64,000 nt of DNA from Pseudomonadota bacterium (GTDB taxonomy: Bacteria > Pseudomonadota > Alphaproteobacteria > Sphingomonadales > Sphingomonadaceae), in NCBI GenBank assembly GCA_021794525.1, contig JAJYQP010000006.1:33414-97413 (forward strand), in the 5' to 3' direction. A program made the translations under genes and the position numbers. The notes below the pieces were generated by a model. The model worked only from the letters and a program-made list of their open reading frames with translations. It did not search any database and was not told the DNA's origin. Shown here piece after piece: positions 1-8,665 of this stretch; position 1 is the stretch's first letter; the number at the start of each line of letters is the position of its first letter.

Positions 1-752
1 GCCGCGATCACCGCATCGGCCTGCTGGCGGCGGAGCATGGCGCTGGCAATCTCGGCGGCGTAAGCGAGGTGGGTGAGGCCCGCCTCGTCGATGACGATGC
101 CGGCCGCCTTCATGCGGTCGTTGAGCTCTTCGAGCAGCTCGCGGTTGACCCGGTCACCGCTGCCCCGCAGTGTAACCTCCTCGCCGTCGAGATCGTCATA
201 GGGATGGCGCGAGCCGACAGTGCGAAGGCCCGCCTCTATCTGGATGTTCACGAACTGCTTGTAATCGTCCACGTCGAAGCTCGCCTGCGCGGTATCGGCG
301 ACGCGCCACACGACGTTGCAGGCGATCTCGATCGGGTTGCCGCGCAGCTCGTTGATCTTGACGCGTTCGGAATGGACGTTGTGCGCGCGGACCGAAATCT
401 TCTTGCGCATGATCCAGGGCCACACCCAGCGCAGCCCCTCGCGCCGCTCGGTGCCGCGATAGGCGCCGAACAAGGTCAGGACGGCGGCCTGGTTCGGCTG
501 GATCATGAAGAAGCCGGAGGCAATGAACACCAGCGCAAGTATGCGAAGGATGGTGACCGCCGCGAACCGGCCGTTGCTGGCACCGTCGACATAGCCGAGC
601 GGCATATCCGCGGTGCCGCCGCTGGTGATGCCCACCGTGCGCCAGATCGTGAACCCCACCACCAGTGCGAACAGTAGCAGCATCGGATAGCCGCTCACAC
701 TCCAGCCAGGCGTTTCACGGCTGGTCTTCATCCCCTTGAGCTCGATCGACAT
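1..752 (-). CDS. SPFH/Band 7 domain membrane protein (C-terminus off the left edge)
   Basis: About 250 codons are open from an ATG at 752 to the window edge. The protein has a cytoplasmic start (MSIELKGMKTSRETPGW), two hydrophobic segments at roughly residues 20-40 and 65-85, then a Band 7 core (QPNQAAVLTLFGAYRGT; later RGNPIEIACNVVWRV and a GLTHLAYAAEIA segment). This is the order seen in two-helix SPFH proteins, which form membrane-associated oligomers; no specific role can be assigned. A purine-rich ribosome site (GGGAGG) lies about 6 bases upstream. The leader holds a striking AT-rich palindrome (766-797), so the gene is probably repressor-controlled. It follows recQ on the same strand. 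The family call is firm and the function unknown. Confidence 0.85.
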   Translation of the reverse strand, partial: MSIELKGMKTSRETPGWSVSGYPMLLLFALVVGFTIWRTVGITSGGTADMPLGYVDGASNGRFAAVTILRILALVFIASGFFMIQPNQAAVLTLFGAYRGTERREGLRWVWPWIMRKKISVRAHNVHSERVKINELRGNPIEIACNVVWRVADTAQASFDVDDYKQFVNIQIEAGLRTVGSRHPYDDLDGEEVTLRGSGDRVNRELLEELNDRMKAAGIVIDEAGLTHLAYAAEIASAMLRRQQADAVIA

Positions 753-765
753 ACCACCACCTCCC

Positions 766-797
766 TCGATATAACTATGATATCATATTTATATCGA
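766..797. promoter_or_regulatory. 32-bp near-perfect palindrome, candidate operator of the SPFH gene
   Basis: Bases 766-797 form an inverted repeat with no spacer, centred at 781/782. Fifteen of 16 base pairs match; the only mismatch pairs 775 with 788. The core is TATGATATCATA (776-787) and the outer arms are TCGATATAA and TTTATATCGA. It is very AT-rich in a GC-rich region and ends 14 bases before the SPFH start codon. Position and symmetry suggest a binding site for a dimeric or tetrameric repressor. The regulator is not identifiable here. Confidence 0.6.
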
Positions 798-809
798 ATT
801 CGTGGATCG

Positions 810-2585
810 TCAAGTGGATGCGATTTCCCTGAGGAAGCGCTCTCCGTAGGCCTCGAGCTTCTTCGCCCCGACACCGGGCAAGGCGCCGAGCTGTGACAGC
901 GAGCCTGGCCGCGCCTCGGCCATCGCGCGCAGGGTGGAATCGTGGAAGATCACATAGGGCGGTACCCCGGCCTCCTCGGCGAGGTCCCGCCGGAGCGCCC
1001 GCAGCGCCTCGAACAGCGGGTCGTCGACCGGGTTGGCGGCGTTGCGGCTGGCGCGCGTGCCCGATCGTTTCGGCGGCGTGACGATTTCCACCGTCTCTCT
1101 GCCGGTCAGGATCGCGCGGGCCGTGCCGCCCAGCGCCAGCCCGCCGTGCTCGGTGGAGACCAGCACGCCCCGGGCCTGTAAAGCGCGGGCGAGCGGCTGG
1201 AGGAGCGACGCCTCCTCCCCGGCAACGATGCCGAACACGCTCAGCCGGTCGTGCCCGCGCTGGCGCACGCGCCCGTCCCCGCTGCCGGTGAGGACCTTGA
1301 CGATGTGTCCCATGCCGAAGCTCTGCCCGGTGCGATAGACCGCGCTCAGCAGCTTGCGGGCAAGCTCGGTCGCGTCGATCACGCCCGGCTTGTCGAGGCA
1401 GTTGTCGCAATTGCCGCATTCGGCGGGCGGGTCCTCGCCGAAATGGCGCAGCAGCACGGCGCGGCGGCATTCGGCAGTCTCGACGAGGGCGGCTAGCGCA
1501 TCGAGCCGCGCACGCTCTCCGGCGCGGCGGTCCTCTGGCACTTCGGACAGGCGCTGGCGAGCGGTGGCGAAATCGCCCGCCGCCCACAGCATCACCGCCT
1601 GGCTCGGATCGCCGTCGCGCCCGGCGCGGCCGGTTTCCTGGTAATAGCCCTCGATCGATTTCGGAACCCCGGCATGGGCGACGAAGCGTACGTCCGGCTT
1701 GTCGATCCCCATGCCGAAGGCGACCGTGGCGACCACCACCATGTCCTCGCTGGCGACGAAGGCGGCCTGGTTGGCGGCGCGGATCTCCGGTTCGAGCCCC
1801 GCGTGATAGGGGAGCACCGGACGGCCCGTCATCGCCGCGAGCTGCCCGGCGAGTGTCTCGGTCTTGGCCCGCGTCGGCGCATAGACGATGCCGGGGCCGG
1901 GCTGCTCGGCCATCAGCTGCGCGATCTGGCGCGCGGCGTTGTCGCGCGGGCGGATGGCGTAGCGGATGTTGGGCCGGTCGAAGCCCGCCAGCACCAGCCC
2001 GTCCTCGGGAATGCCGAGCTGCGCCATGACGTCGGCGCGGGTCTGGCGATCGGCGGTGGCGGTGAGCGCGAGCCGGGGCACCGCCGGGAAGGCGTCCATC
2101 AGCGGGCGGAGCTGGCGATAGTCGGGGCGGAAATCATGGCCCCATTCGGACACGCAATGCGCCTCGTCGATGGCGAACAGACTCAAGGACGCTTCGCCCA
2201 GCAGCGCGCGGAAGCCGGGCTGGCTGGCGCGTTCGGGCGCCACGTAGAGGAGGTCGAGCGCGCCCGCGCGGAAGGCGTCCAGCGTTTCGCGCCAGTCGGT
2301 GTCCACGCTCGTCAAGGTCGCGGCACGGATGCCGTTGGCGCGCGCGCTCCGCAGCTGGTCGTGCATCAGCGCGATCAGCGGGCTGACCACCACGCAGGTG
2401 CCTTGCAAGACCACCGCGGGGAGCTGGTAGGTGAGCGACTTGCCCGCACCCGTCGGCATCACCGCCAGCGTCGATTGCCCGGCGAGAACGCGCCCCACCA
2501 CCTCGGCCTGCCTGCCGCGAAACTCGTCGAACCCGAAGACGCGCTTCAGCGCGGCGCGCGCCTGGTCGATGGTGGGGCGATCCAT
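810..2585 (-). CDS. recQ: ATP-dependent DNA helicase RecQ
   Basis: The 591-residue protein is a standard-length RecQ, a 3'-5' DNA helicase of recombination and replication-fork repair. Walker A is MPTGAGKS (43-50) and the DEAH box is at 140-143 followed by CVSEWGHDFRP. Helicase C motifs follow (VVATVAFGMGIDKPDVRFV; QETGRAGRDG). Zinc-site cysteines lie around 370-400 (ECRR ... CGNCDNC), then winged-helix and C-terminal HRDC domains (LPGVGAKKLEAYGERFL). No key residue is missing. It is divergent from the lipoprotein gene at 2741. Confidence 0.97.
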   Translation of the reverse strand: MDRPTIDQARAALKRVFGFDEFRGRQAEVVGRVLAGQSTLAVMPTGAGKSLTYQLPAVVLQGTCVVVSPLIALMHDQLRSARANGIRAATLTSVDTDWRETLDAFRAGALDLLYVAPERASQPGFRALLGEASLSLFAIDEAHCVSEWGHDFRPDYRQLRPLMDAFPAVPRLALTATADRQTRADVMAQLGIPEDGLVLAGFDRPNIRYAIRPRDNAARQIAQLMAEQPGPGIVYAPTRAKTETLAGQLAAMTGRPVLPYHAGLEPEIRAANQAAFVASEDMVVVATVAFGMGIDKPDVRFVAHAGVPKSIEGYYQETGRAGRDGDPSQAVMLWAAGDFATARQRLSEVPEDRRAGERARLDALAALVETAECRRAVLLRHFGEDPPAECGNCDNCLDKPGVIDATELARKLLSAVYRTGQSFGMGHIVKVLTGSGDGRVRQRGHDRLSVFGIVAGEEASLLQPLARALQARGVLVSTEHGGLALGGTARAILTGRETVEIVTPPKRSGTRASRNAANPVDDPLFEALRALRRDLAEEAGVPPYVIFHDSTLRAMAEARPGSLSQLGALPGVGAKKLEAYGERFLREIAST

Positions 2586-2740
2586 GCGCGACGCCTTGGC
2601 AGCGCGGGGCAGGGCGGGAAACCGCGCGGCGGACGTTTTCCCCGCGCGCTGCCCGCGTCGGGCTCATCTTTCGCTTGGAACCGCCGCCCCGCTATGGTTA
2701 CTGGCTCCGCACAGGACACCCATCCCCTGAGGAGATTGCC

Positions 2741-3049
2741 ATGAAGCTGCGTTCCGCCCTGATCCTCGTCGCCCCGCTCGCCCTGGCGCTGACCGGCTGC
2801 GGCCGCTCGGACGATGCCTCCACCGAGGCCGAGGCGGACACGGTCGAAATTCCCGCCAACGAGGCGCTCCAGACCGTGACCGAAACCCCCGTCGCCGATC
2901 CCAACGCCAATGCCGCGCTTCCGACCGGCGATGCCACGCCCGAGATGACCGAGGACGAGAAGATCAAGACTGCCGGTGACAGCGCCGCCGACACCGCCGC
3001 CGCGGCCGCCGACGCGATGGACGCTAGCGCGACCGAAGGCCAGCAATGA
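2741..3049 (+). CDS. small acidic lipoprotein
   Basis: A 102-residue lipoprotein precursor. The start ATG at 2741 is chosen because GAGGAG lies about 7 bases upstream and the protein then begins with a signal peptide (MKLRSALILVAPLALAL) ending in a lipobox TGC. The mature part is acidic and rich in Ala, Asp, Glu and Thr, with no recognisable domain. Its stop overlaps the ATG of the next small lipoprotein (ATGA), which in turn overlaps an acyl-CoA dehydrogenase start, so the three are probably cotranscribed. Function is not known. Confidence 0.75.
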   Translation: MKLRSALILVAPLALALTGCGRSDDASTEAEADTVEIPANEALQTVTETPVADPNANAALPTGDATPEMTEDEKIKTAGDSAADTAAAAADAMDASATEGQQ

Positions 3050-3324
3050 GCGTGGTGCGCGCACCGCTCGTCGCGGCGGCTTGCATGCTCGCTGCGGCTT
3101 GCTCTGCCGAGGAGAAGGTCTCCGTGCCTGCCACCAGCGCCGACGAGCGCCGCGCGGTGGCCGAGGCGCGGGAGATGATCCCCGAGGCCGAGCAGGCCGC
3201 GGCCAGCGAGGCGGCGATGACGCCGACCACCGCTCCTGCGCCGTCCACCGACCCCACCGCTCCGGTGCGCGAGGTGAAGCCGCAGTTCTCGACTCCCCTT
3301 CCGCAAGCGAGTCCCGCTCAATGA
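3046..3324 (+). CDS. small lipoprotein, unknown function
   Basis: A 92-residue protein with a short signal peptide and lipobox (CMLAAACSAEE). The mature part is Ala/Pro/Thr-rich, which suggests a disordered periplasmic tether. The start overlaps the previous stop as ATGA, and its own stop overlaps the ATG of the acyl-CoA dehydrogenase the same way. That tight coupling of envelope lipoproteins to a cytosolic oxidation gene is unusual and may only reflect gene packing. No family recognised. Confidence 0.7.
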   Translation: MSVVRAPLVAAACMLAAACSAEEKVSVPATSADERRAVAEAREMIPEAEQAAASEAAMTPTTAPAPSTDPTAPVREVKPQFSTPLPQASPAQ

Positions 3325-4499
3325 CGAATCCCGGCATGGACGCCGACACCTTCGAGCAGTTCATCGACCAGCTCGACCGCTACGTCCGCGAGCGGCTGAT
3401 CCCCGCCGAGCGCGAGACGATCGAGACCGACCGGGTGCCCGAGGTGATCGTGCAGGAAATGCGCGAGATGGGGCTGTTCGGGCTGACCGTGCCGGAGGAA
3501 TACGGCGGGGCGGGGCTCAACACCTCGCAATATGCGCGCGTGGTGCGGAGCATGGCTTATGCCGCGCCGGCCTTCCGCTCGATCTTCTCGATCAATGTCG
3601 GCATGTTCAATTCCGCGATCAAGAACGGCGCTACCGAAGCGCAGAAGCGCGAATGGTGGCCGCGCATCGCTGCCGGCGAGATCGCCTGCTTCGGCCTGAC
3701 CGAGCCCGGCTCGGGCTCCGACAGCGCCGCCATGCAGACCACCGCGCGCCCCGATCCTTCGGGCAACGGCTGGATCCTCAACGGCACCAAGCGCTACATC
3801 ACCAATTCGCCGGAGGCCGCGGTGGGCCTGATCATGGCGCGCACCGAAAAGGAGGCGCTGCCCAAGAACGCGCATGTTTCCGCCTTTCTCGTGCCAATGG
3901 ACACGCCCGGCGTCTCGACCGGCAGTCCGGATAGAAAGATGGGCCAGTCGGGCGCGCATATCGCCGACGTCATCCTCGAGGATGTCCACGTACCGGGTGA
4001 GGCGCTCCTGGGCGGGGAGACGGGCAAAGGCTTCGTCTTCGCGATGAAGAGCCTCGACAACGGGCGCATCTCGGTCGGCGCGGCCAGCACCGGATACGCC
4101 CGCCGCGCGCTAGATTCCGCGCTGCGCTACGCGACCGAACGCAAGGCCTTTGGGGAACCCATCGCCAATTTCCAGCTCATCCAGGCGATGCTGGCGGACA
4201 GCGAGACCGAGATCTACGCCGCCGAATGCATGATGGCGGACGTGACGGCGCGCGCCGACCGGGGGGAAAACATCCTGGTCAAGGCCGCCGCCTTCAAGGT
4301 CTTTGCCTCCGAAATGTGCGGGCGGGTGATGGACCGGGTGGTGCAGATCTACGGCGGGGCGGGCTACCTCGCCGAATACGATGCCGAACGCTTTTTCCGC
4401 GATGCGCGAATCTACCGCATCTACGAAGGCACCACGCAGATTCTCCAGCTCCAGATCGCCAAGCATATGCTGCGCGAGTTCGCGGCGAGCGGTCTATGA
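3321..4499 (+). CDS. acyl-CoA dehydrogenase
   Basis: A 392-residue FAD-dependent acyl-CoA dehydrogenase of typical family length. The ATG at 3321 overlaps the preceding stop and gives the usual N-terminus. Family blocks are present: GLTVPEEYGGAGL, FGLTEPGSGSDSAAMQT (flavin and substrate binding), FVFAMKSLDNGRISVGAAS, RKAFGEPIANFQ, and the C-terminal QIYGGAGYLAEYDAERFFRD / IYRIYEGTTQI, which contains the expected catalytic Glu region. It introduces a C2-C3 double bond into an acyl-CoA. With the downstream CoA transferase, thiolase and hydratase-like genes it forms a catabolic island. The substrate cannot be told from sequence. Confidence 0.92.
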   Translation: MTNPGMDADTFEQFIDQLDRYVRERLIPAERETIETDRVPEVIVQEMREMGLFGLTVPEEYGGAGLNTSQYARVVRSMAYAAPAFRSIFSINVGMFNSAIKNGATEAQKREWWPRIAAGEIACFGLTEPGSGSDSAAMQTTARPDPSGNGWILNGTKRYITNSPEAAVGLIMARTEKEALPKNAHVSAFLVPMDTPGVSTGSPDRKMGQSGAHIADVILEDVHVPGEALLGGETGKGFVFAMKSLDNGRISVGAASTGYARRALDSALRYATERKAFGEPIANFQLIQAMLADSETEIYAAECMMADVTARADRGENILVKAAAFKVFASEMCGRVMDRVVQIYGGAGYLAEYDAERFFRDARIYRIYEGTTQILQLQIAKHMLREFAASGL

Positions 4500-4510
4500 C
4501 GATGAAGGTC

Positions 4511-4591
4511 GTCGTTCCCGCGCAGGCGGGGATCCAGGGCGGCTCACGCTATCGTCACCGCGATGGATTCCCGCCTGCGCGGGGATGACGA
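4511..4591. repeat. intergenic inverted repeat, family A (copy 1)
   Basis: Two arms, GTCGTTCCCGCGCAGGCGGG and its complement-like partner ending CGCGGGGATGACGA, are separated by a short loop. The same pattern recurs at 34821-34890 and 42126-42207. The 3' arm abuts the caiB-type start codon at 4592 and supplies GGGGAT as its ribosome-site-like sequence. Confidence 0.8.
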
Positions 4592-5818
4592 ATGTATAGT
4601 TTGCTCTCCGGCCTCTCCATCGTCGAAGCATCCAGCTTCGTCGCCTCGCCCACCGCGGGGCTTTATTGCGCCCAGCTAGGGGCGGAGGTCATCCGGGTCG
4701 ATCACAAGGCGGGCGGGCTCGATTACGACCGCTACATGCTAACGCGCGAGGGGCGCTCGCTGAGCTGGGAAAACCTCAACCGCGCCAAGAAATCGGTCGC
4801 GCTCGATCTGCTCAGCGGGGAGGGGCGCGAGCTGCTGGTGGCACTGGCGGCGCAAGCGGGAAACCTTATCACCAATCTGCCGGAAAAGAGCTTCCTCAGC
4901 CATGAGGCCGTGGCGGCGCAGCGCCCCGACCTCGTCGGCATCCGCATCATGGGCTGGCACGACGGGCGGCAGGCTATGGATTTCACGGTAAATGCGGCCA
5001 GCGGCTATCCGCTGATGTGCGGTCCGGAGGACTGGGACGAGGCCGACCCGCCGCCCGTCAACCAGGTGCTGCCCGCCTGGGACTTCCTCACCGGCGCCTA
5101 TTGCGCTTTCGCGCTTCTCGCGGGGATCCGCCATCGCGAGCAGACGGGGGAGGGGCGCGAGCTGCGCGTGCCGCTGGGCGACGTTGCTATCGGCACGGTC
5201 GCGAACAGCGGGGCAATGGCGGAGATGCTTTATCGCGGGGCCAACCGCGAACGGCTCGGCAACGCCATATGGGGAGCCTTCGGGCGCGATTTTCGCAGCC
5301 GGGACGGGAAGCGCTTTATGGTCGCCGCTCTCACGCCCAAGCAGTGGGACGGGCTGGTCGCCGCCTTCGGCGTGGCGGAGGGGATCGCGGTGCTGGAGCG
5401 CGAGCTGGGCGTGCGCTTCGCAGATGGCGACACGCCGCGCTTCGCCCATCGCCACCGCCTGTTCACGCTGTTCCAGCAGGCGGCGGACCGGTTCGACTGG
5501 GCCGAGTTAGAAACACGCCTGGCGGTCGAGGGCTGCACCTATGAACGCTACCGCACCATGCACGAGGCCGCTACCGACCCGGTGCTGGTCACGGACAATC
5601 CGCTGTTCGGGCCCTCGCCCACGAACCCCTCCGGCTTCGCCTATCCCGCCCCGCGCAGTTTCGTGAGCATCCCCGGCGAGGAGCGCGGCGACCCGCGCGC
5701 GGCGCCTCTCCTGGGGGAACATACCGAGGAAGTGCTGGCCGAAAAGCTCGGTCTTTCCCCGGGGCAGATCGCCCGGCTCGTCGATGCTGGAATCGCCCGA
5801 ATTTCCGACAAGGACTGA
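4592..5818 (+). CDS. CaiB/BaiF (family III) CoA transferase
   Basis: A 408-residue class III CoA transferase, which moves CoA between acyl groups through an enzyme-aspartyl intermediate. Family features are the N-terminal SGLSIVEASSFVASP, LGAEVIRVDHK and KKSVALDLLSGEGRE blocks, and AWDFLTGAYCAFALLAGIRHREQTGEG, in which Asp164 is the likely catalytic residue. Length and neighbours resemble the intramolecular mesaconyl-CoA C1-C4 transferase of the 3-hydroxypropionate bicycle, because a mesaconyl-C4-CoA-hydratase-like gene sits two genes on. Formyl-CoA-transferase-like or other activities are equally possible. The ATG follows directly on a palindromic repeat. Confidence 0.88.
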   Translation: MYSLLSGLSIVEASSFVASPTAGLYCAQLGAEVIRVDHKAGGLDYDRYMLTREGRSLSWENLNRAKKSVALDLLSGEGRELLVALAAQAGNLITNLPEKSFLSHEAVAAQRPDLVGIRIMGWHDGRQAMDFTVNAASGYPLMCGPEDWDEADPPPVNQVLPAWDFLTGAYCAFALLAGIRHREQTGEGRELRVPLGDVAIGTVANSGAMAEMLYRGANRERLGNAIWGAFGRDFRSRDGKRFMVAALTPKQWDGLVAAFGVAEGIAVLERELGVRFADGDTPRFAHRHRLFTLFQQAADRFDWAELETRLAVEGCTYERYRTMHEAATDPVLVTDNPLFGPSPTNPSGFAYPAPRSFVSIPGEERGDPRAAPLLGEHTEEVLAEKLGLSPGQIARLVDAGIARISDKD

Positions 5819-5822
5819 CATT

Positions 5823-7040
5823 ATGACCGCACCTCGCCGCGTCGCCATCTGCTCACCGCTTCGCACGCCGGTGGGGCGCTTTCTCGGCGCGCTCGCCCCG
5901 CTAGAGGCGGGCGCTCTGGGCGCAATAATCATCAGGGCGCTGGTCGAGCGCAGCGGGGTCGATCCCCTGCGGGTGGACGACGTGGTCTTCTCGCAAGGCT
6001 ACGGTAGCGGCGAGGCGCCCGCGATCGGGCGCTGGAGCTGGCTCGCCGCGGGAATGCCGATCGAGGTGCCCGGCTTCCAGCTCGACCGGCGCTGCGGTTC
6101 GGGCCTCCAGGCGGTCGCGACCGCGGCGATGATGGTGCAGACCGGCGTCGCCGACTGCGTGCTGGCGGGCGGGGTGGAGAGCATGTCGAACGTCGAGCAT
6201 TACACCACCGGGGCGCGCCACGGTGCGCGGATGGGCGATGTCGTGCTGTGGGACCGCCTCAGCCGGGGCCGGGTGATGAGCCAGCCGGTCGAACGCTTTG
6301 GGGTCATCACCGGCATGATCGAAACCGCCGAGAACCTCGCCAGCGATTACGGCATCACGCGTGAAGAAGCCGACGCCTTCGCGGTCCGCAGCCACCAGAA
6401 CGCCGCGCGGGCGTGGAAGGAGGGCAGGTTCGACGCCCAGCTCGTGCCCGTGCCGGTCCCGCAGAAGCGCGGCGATCCGCTGGTATTCGCCAGGGACGAA
6501 GGCTTCCGCCCCGACGCCAGCATGGACACGCTCGGCGCGCTCAAGCCCATCGAAGGCGGGGTGGTGACGGCGGGCAACGCCAGCCAGCAGAACGATGCCG
6601 CCGCCGCCTGCCTCGTCGTCGCCGAGGACAAGCTCGAGGAACTTGGGCTGGAGCCGATGCTGTGGTTTCACTCATGGAGCGCGGCCGGCTGCGACCCCAG
6701 CCGCATGGGCATCGGCCCGGTTCCCGCGGTCGAGCGGCTGTTCGCGCGCACGGGCCTCGGCTGGGACGACATCGGCCTGGTAGAGCTGAACGAGGCTTTC
6801 GCGCCGCAGGTGCTTGCCGTGCTGAAGGGCTGGGGCTGGTCGGAGGGTGACTCTCGCCGCGAGATTCTCAACGTCAACGGCTCGGGCATCAGCCTCGGCC
6901 ATCCCATCGGCGCAACCGGATTGCGCATCCTCGCCGACATGGCGCACGAGATACAGCGGCGCGAGGTGCGTTACGGACTCGAGACGATGTGCATCGGCGG
7001 GGGGCAGGGCATGACCGCGGTGTTCGAGCGCGCCGTTTGA
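5823..7040 (+). CDS. acetyl-CoA C-acetyltransferase (thiolase)
   Basis: A 405-residue thiolase. The ATG at 5823 is preceded by AAGGA and lies 4 bases after the caiB-type stop, so it is preferred over the further-upstream in-frame ATG at 5784. The acylated cysteine lies in QLDRRCGSGLQAV. Later motifs are ELNEAFAPQVLAVL, NVNGSGISLGHPIGATG (catalytic His) and the C-terminal CIGGGQGMTAVFE (second catalytic Cys). It condenses or cleaves acyl-CoA plus acetyl-CoA. Its stop overlaps the next start as TGATG, indicating translational coupling. Confidence 0.94.
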   Translation: MTAPRRVAICSPLRTPVGRFLGALAPLEAGALGAIIIRALVERSGVDPLRVDDVVFSQGYGSGEAPAIGRWSWLAAGMPIEVPGFQLDRRCGSGLQAVATAAMMVQTGVADCVLAGGVESMSNVEHYTTGARHGARMGDVVLWDRLSRGRVMSQPVERFGVITGMIETAENLASDYGITREEADAFAVRSHQNAARAWKEGRFDAQLVPVPVPQKRGDPLVFARDEGFRPDASMDTLGALKPIEGGVVTAGNASQQNDAAAACLVVAEDKLEELGLEPMLWFHSWSAAGCDPSRMGIGPVPAVERLFARTGLGWDDIGLVELNEAFAPQVLAVLKGWGWSEGDSRREILNVNGSGISLGHPIGATGLRILADMAHEIQRREVRYGLETMCIGGGQGMTAVFERAV

Positions 7041-7888
7041 TGAGCGACTGGGACACTTGGATCGGGCGCGAGCTCCGGCAGGAGGGCCAGCTCGACCCGG
7101 CGCTGGCGCGGCGCTGGTGCGCGACTTTCGACCTGCCGGTGCCGTCGGTCGAGATGCCGCAGGGTATCCACCTCTGCCTCTGCACGCCCGAAACGCCGAC
7201 GGAATTGCTGGGCGAGGACGGCCACCCCGCGCGCAATGCGCCCGGCAGCTTCCTCCCGCCGATCCCGCTGCCGCGCCGGATGTGGGCGGCAAGTGCGATG
7301 ACGTTTCACCGCCCCTTGCGTATGGGCGATGCGATTGCTCGGACCAGCACAATCGCGGCCATCACCGAAAAGAGCGGCGGCAGCGGGACGCTGGTCTTCG
7401 TCGAGCTGGACCATCGCACCGGGGCGAATGGCGCGCTCGCGGTCGAGGAGCGACAGACGCTGGTCTATCGCGCGGTCGCCACGCCCGATGTCCCGCTGTC
7501 GCCGCCCGAGGCGGGGGAGGGGGCCTTCGACCGCTCCGACTGGGATGCGCATCGGGTGGTCGTGCCGGACGAGCGGTCGCTCTTCCGTTACTCCGCGCTC
7601 ACCTTCAACACCCACCGCATCCATTACGACGCGCCTTATGCCCGCGATGTCGAGCGCTATCGCGGGCTGGTGGTGCATGGCCCGCTGACTGCGAGCCTGC
7701 TGCTCCAGCTGGCCGGCGCGCAATTCGGGAACAACCGCCTCGCGCGGTTCGCCTTCCGGGGGGTCAGCCCGGCCATCGTGGGCGAACTGCTCCATCTGGT
7801 GATGCGTGGCGGCGGCGACAGCCTCGAGATGGGTGCTTTCGCCGCGGACGGACGCCAGGTCATGAAGGCCGACGCAATTCTGCGTTAG
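7040..7888 (+). CDS. FAS1-like / MaoC-family dehydratase, mesaconyl-C4-CoA hydratase-like
   Basis: A 282-residue double-hotdog protein. The N-terminal half (LPRRMWAASAMTFHRPLRMGD, GGSGTLVFVELDHRT) matches the FAS1-like dehydratase/HTD2 type. The C-terminal half carries the hydratase motif FRYSALTFNTHRIHYDAPYA and then LVVHGPLTASLLL. This architecture is that of mesaconyl-C4-CoA hydratase and related 3-hydroxyacyl-CoA dehydratases. The start is fixed by the 1-base overlap with the thiolase stop. It is the last gene of the acyl-CoA island and its stop overlaps convergently with PPK2. The exact substrate is inferred only from neighbours. Confidence 0.85.
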   Translation: MSDWDTWIGRELRQEGQLDPALARRWCATFDLPVPSVEMPQGIHLCLCTPETPTELLGEDGHPARNAPGSFLPPIPLPRRMWAASAMTFHRPLRMGDAIARTSTIAAITEKSGGSGTLVFVELDHRTGANGALAVEERQTLVYRAVATPDVPLSPPEAGEGAFDRSDWDAHRVVVPDERSLFRYSALTFNTHRIHYDAPYARDVERYRGLVVHGPLTASLLLQLAGAQFGNNRLARFAFRGVSPAIVGELLHLVMRGGGDSLEMGAFAADGRQVMKADAILR

Positions 7889-8652
7889 CTTTCGTAGGCC
7901 GGGATGGGTTCGAGCGTGCCATAGGTCTCGACCGCCGGCTCGCGGTCGAGCGGCGCCAACTCCAGAGTGTCGGGAGGGACCGCGGTATCGGGAAGCCTTT
8001 GCAGCAGGTCACGGATCAGCGTGAGCCGCCCGCGCTTCTGATCGTTGAAATCGACCAGCGTCCACGGCGCCCATTCGGTATGCGTCGCCGCCAGCATCGC
8101 CTCGCGCGCCTTGGTGTAGGCGTCGTACTTCTCGCGCGCGGCAAGGTCGATGGGCGACAGCTTCCAGCGCTTGAGCGGATCCTCGAAGCGCTCCTTCAGC
8201 CGCTCCTCCTGCTGCGCCTGGTCGGTGGTGAGCCAGTATTTGAACAGCAGGATACCGTCATCGGTCAGCAGCCGCTCGAACGCGGGCGCCTGGGCGAGGA
8301 AGCGGGTGACCTGCTGATCGTCCGCGAAGCCCATGACCTTCTCGACCCCGGCGCGATTGTACCAGCTGCGGTCGAACAGCACGATCTCTCCCGCACTCGG
8401 CAGATGGGCGACGTAGCGCTGGAAGTACCACTGGCTTTTCTCGTCATCGCTCGGTTTAGACAACGCCACGACCCGGCATTGGCGCGGATTGAGCGCGAAG
8501 CGGACCGCAGCGATGGCGCCGCCCTTGCCCGCCGTGTCACGCCCCTCGAACAGCACCACGACGCGTTGGCCGGTCACGGCCACCCAGCGCGCCATTGCGA
8601 TCAGTGCCTCCTGCAAGGGCTCGAGCGCCGCTTCGTATTCTTCGCGCTTCAT
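7885..8652 (-). CDS. ppk2: polyphosphate kinase 2 (PPK2)
   Basis: A 255-residue single-domain PPK2, which phosphorylates nucleotides with polyphosphate. Walker A is FEGRDTAGKGG (35-45) and Walker B is VLFDRSWYNRAG with Asp94. The lid and PPK2-typical stretches QRYVAHLPSAGEIVLFDRSW, KYWLTTDQAQQEERL and DPLKRWKLSPID are present. Length and motifs fit the one-domain class that makes GTP/ATP from GDP/ADP; the nucleotide preference cannot be read off. It is divergent from phhA with only 48 bases between start codons. Confidence 0.93.
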   Translation of the reverse strand: MKREEYEAALEPLQEALIAMARWVAVTGQRVVVLFEGRDTAGKGGAIAAVRFALNPRQCRVVALSKPSDDEKSQWYFQRYVAHLPSAGEIVLFDRSWYNRAGVEKVMGFADDQQVTRFLAQAPAFERLLTDDGILLFKYWLTTDQAQQEERLKERFEDPLKRWKLSPIDLAAREKYDAYTKAREAMLAATHTEWAPWTLVDFNDQKRGRLTLIRDLLQRLPDTAVPPDTLELAPLDREPAVETYGTLEPIPAYES

Positions 8653-8665
8653 TCGCGTCGTTCCT

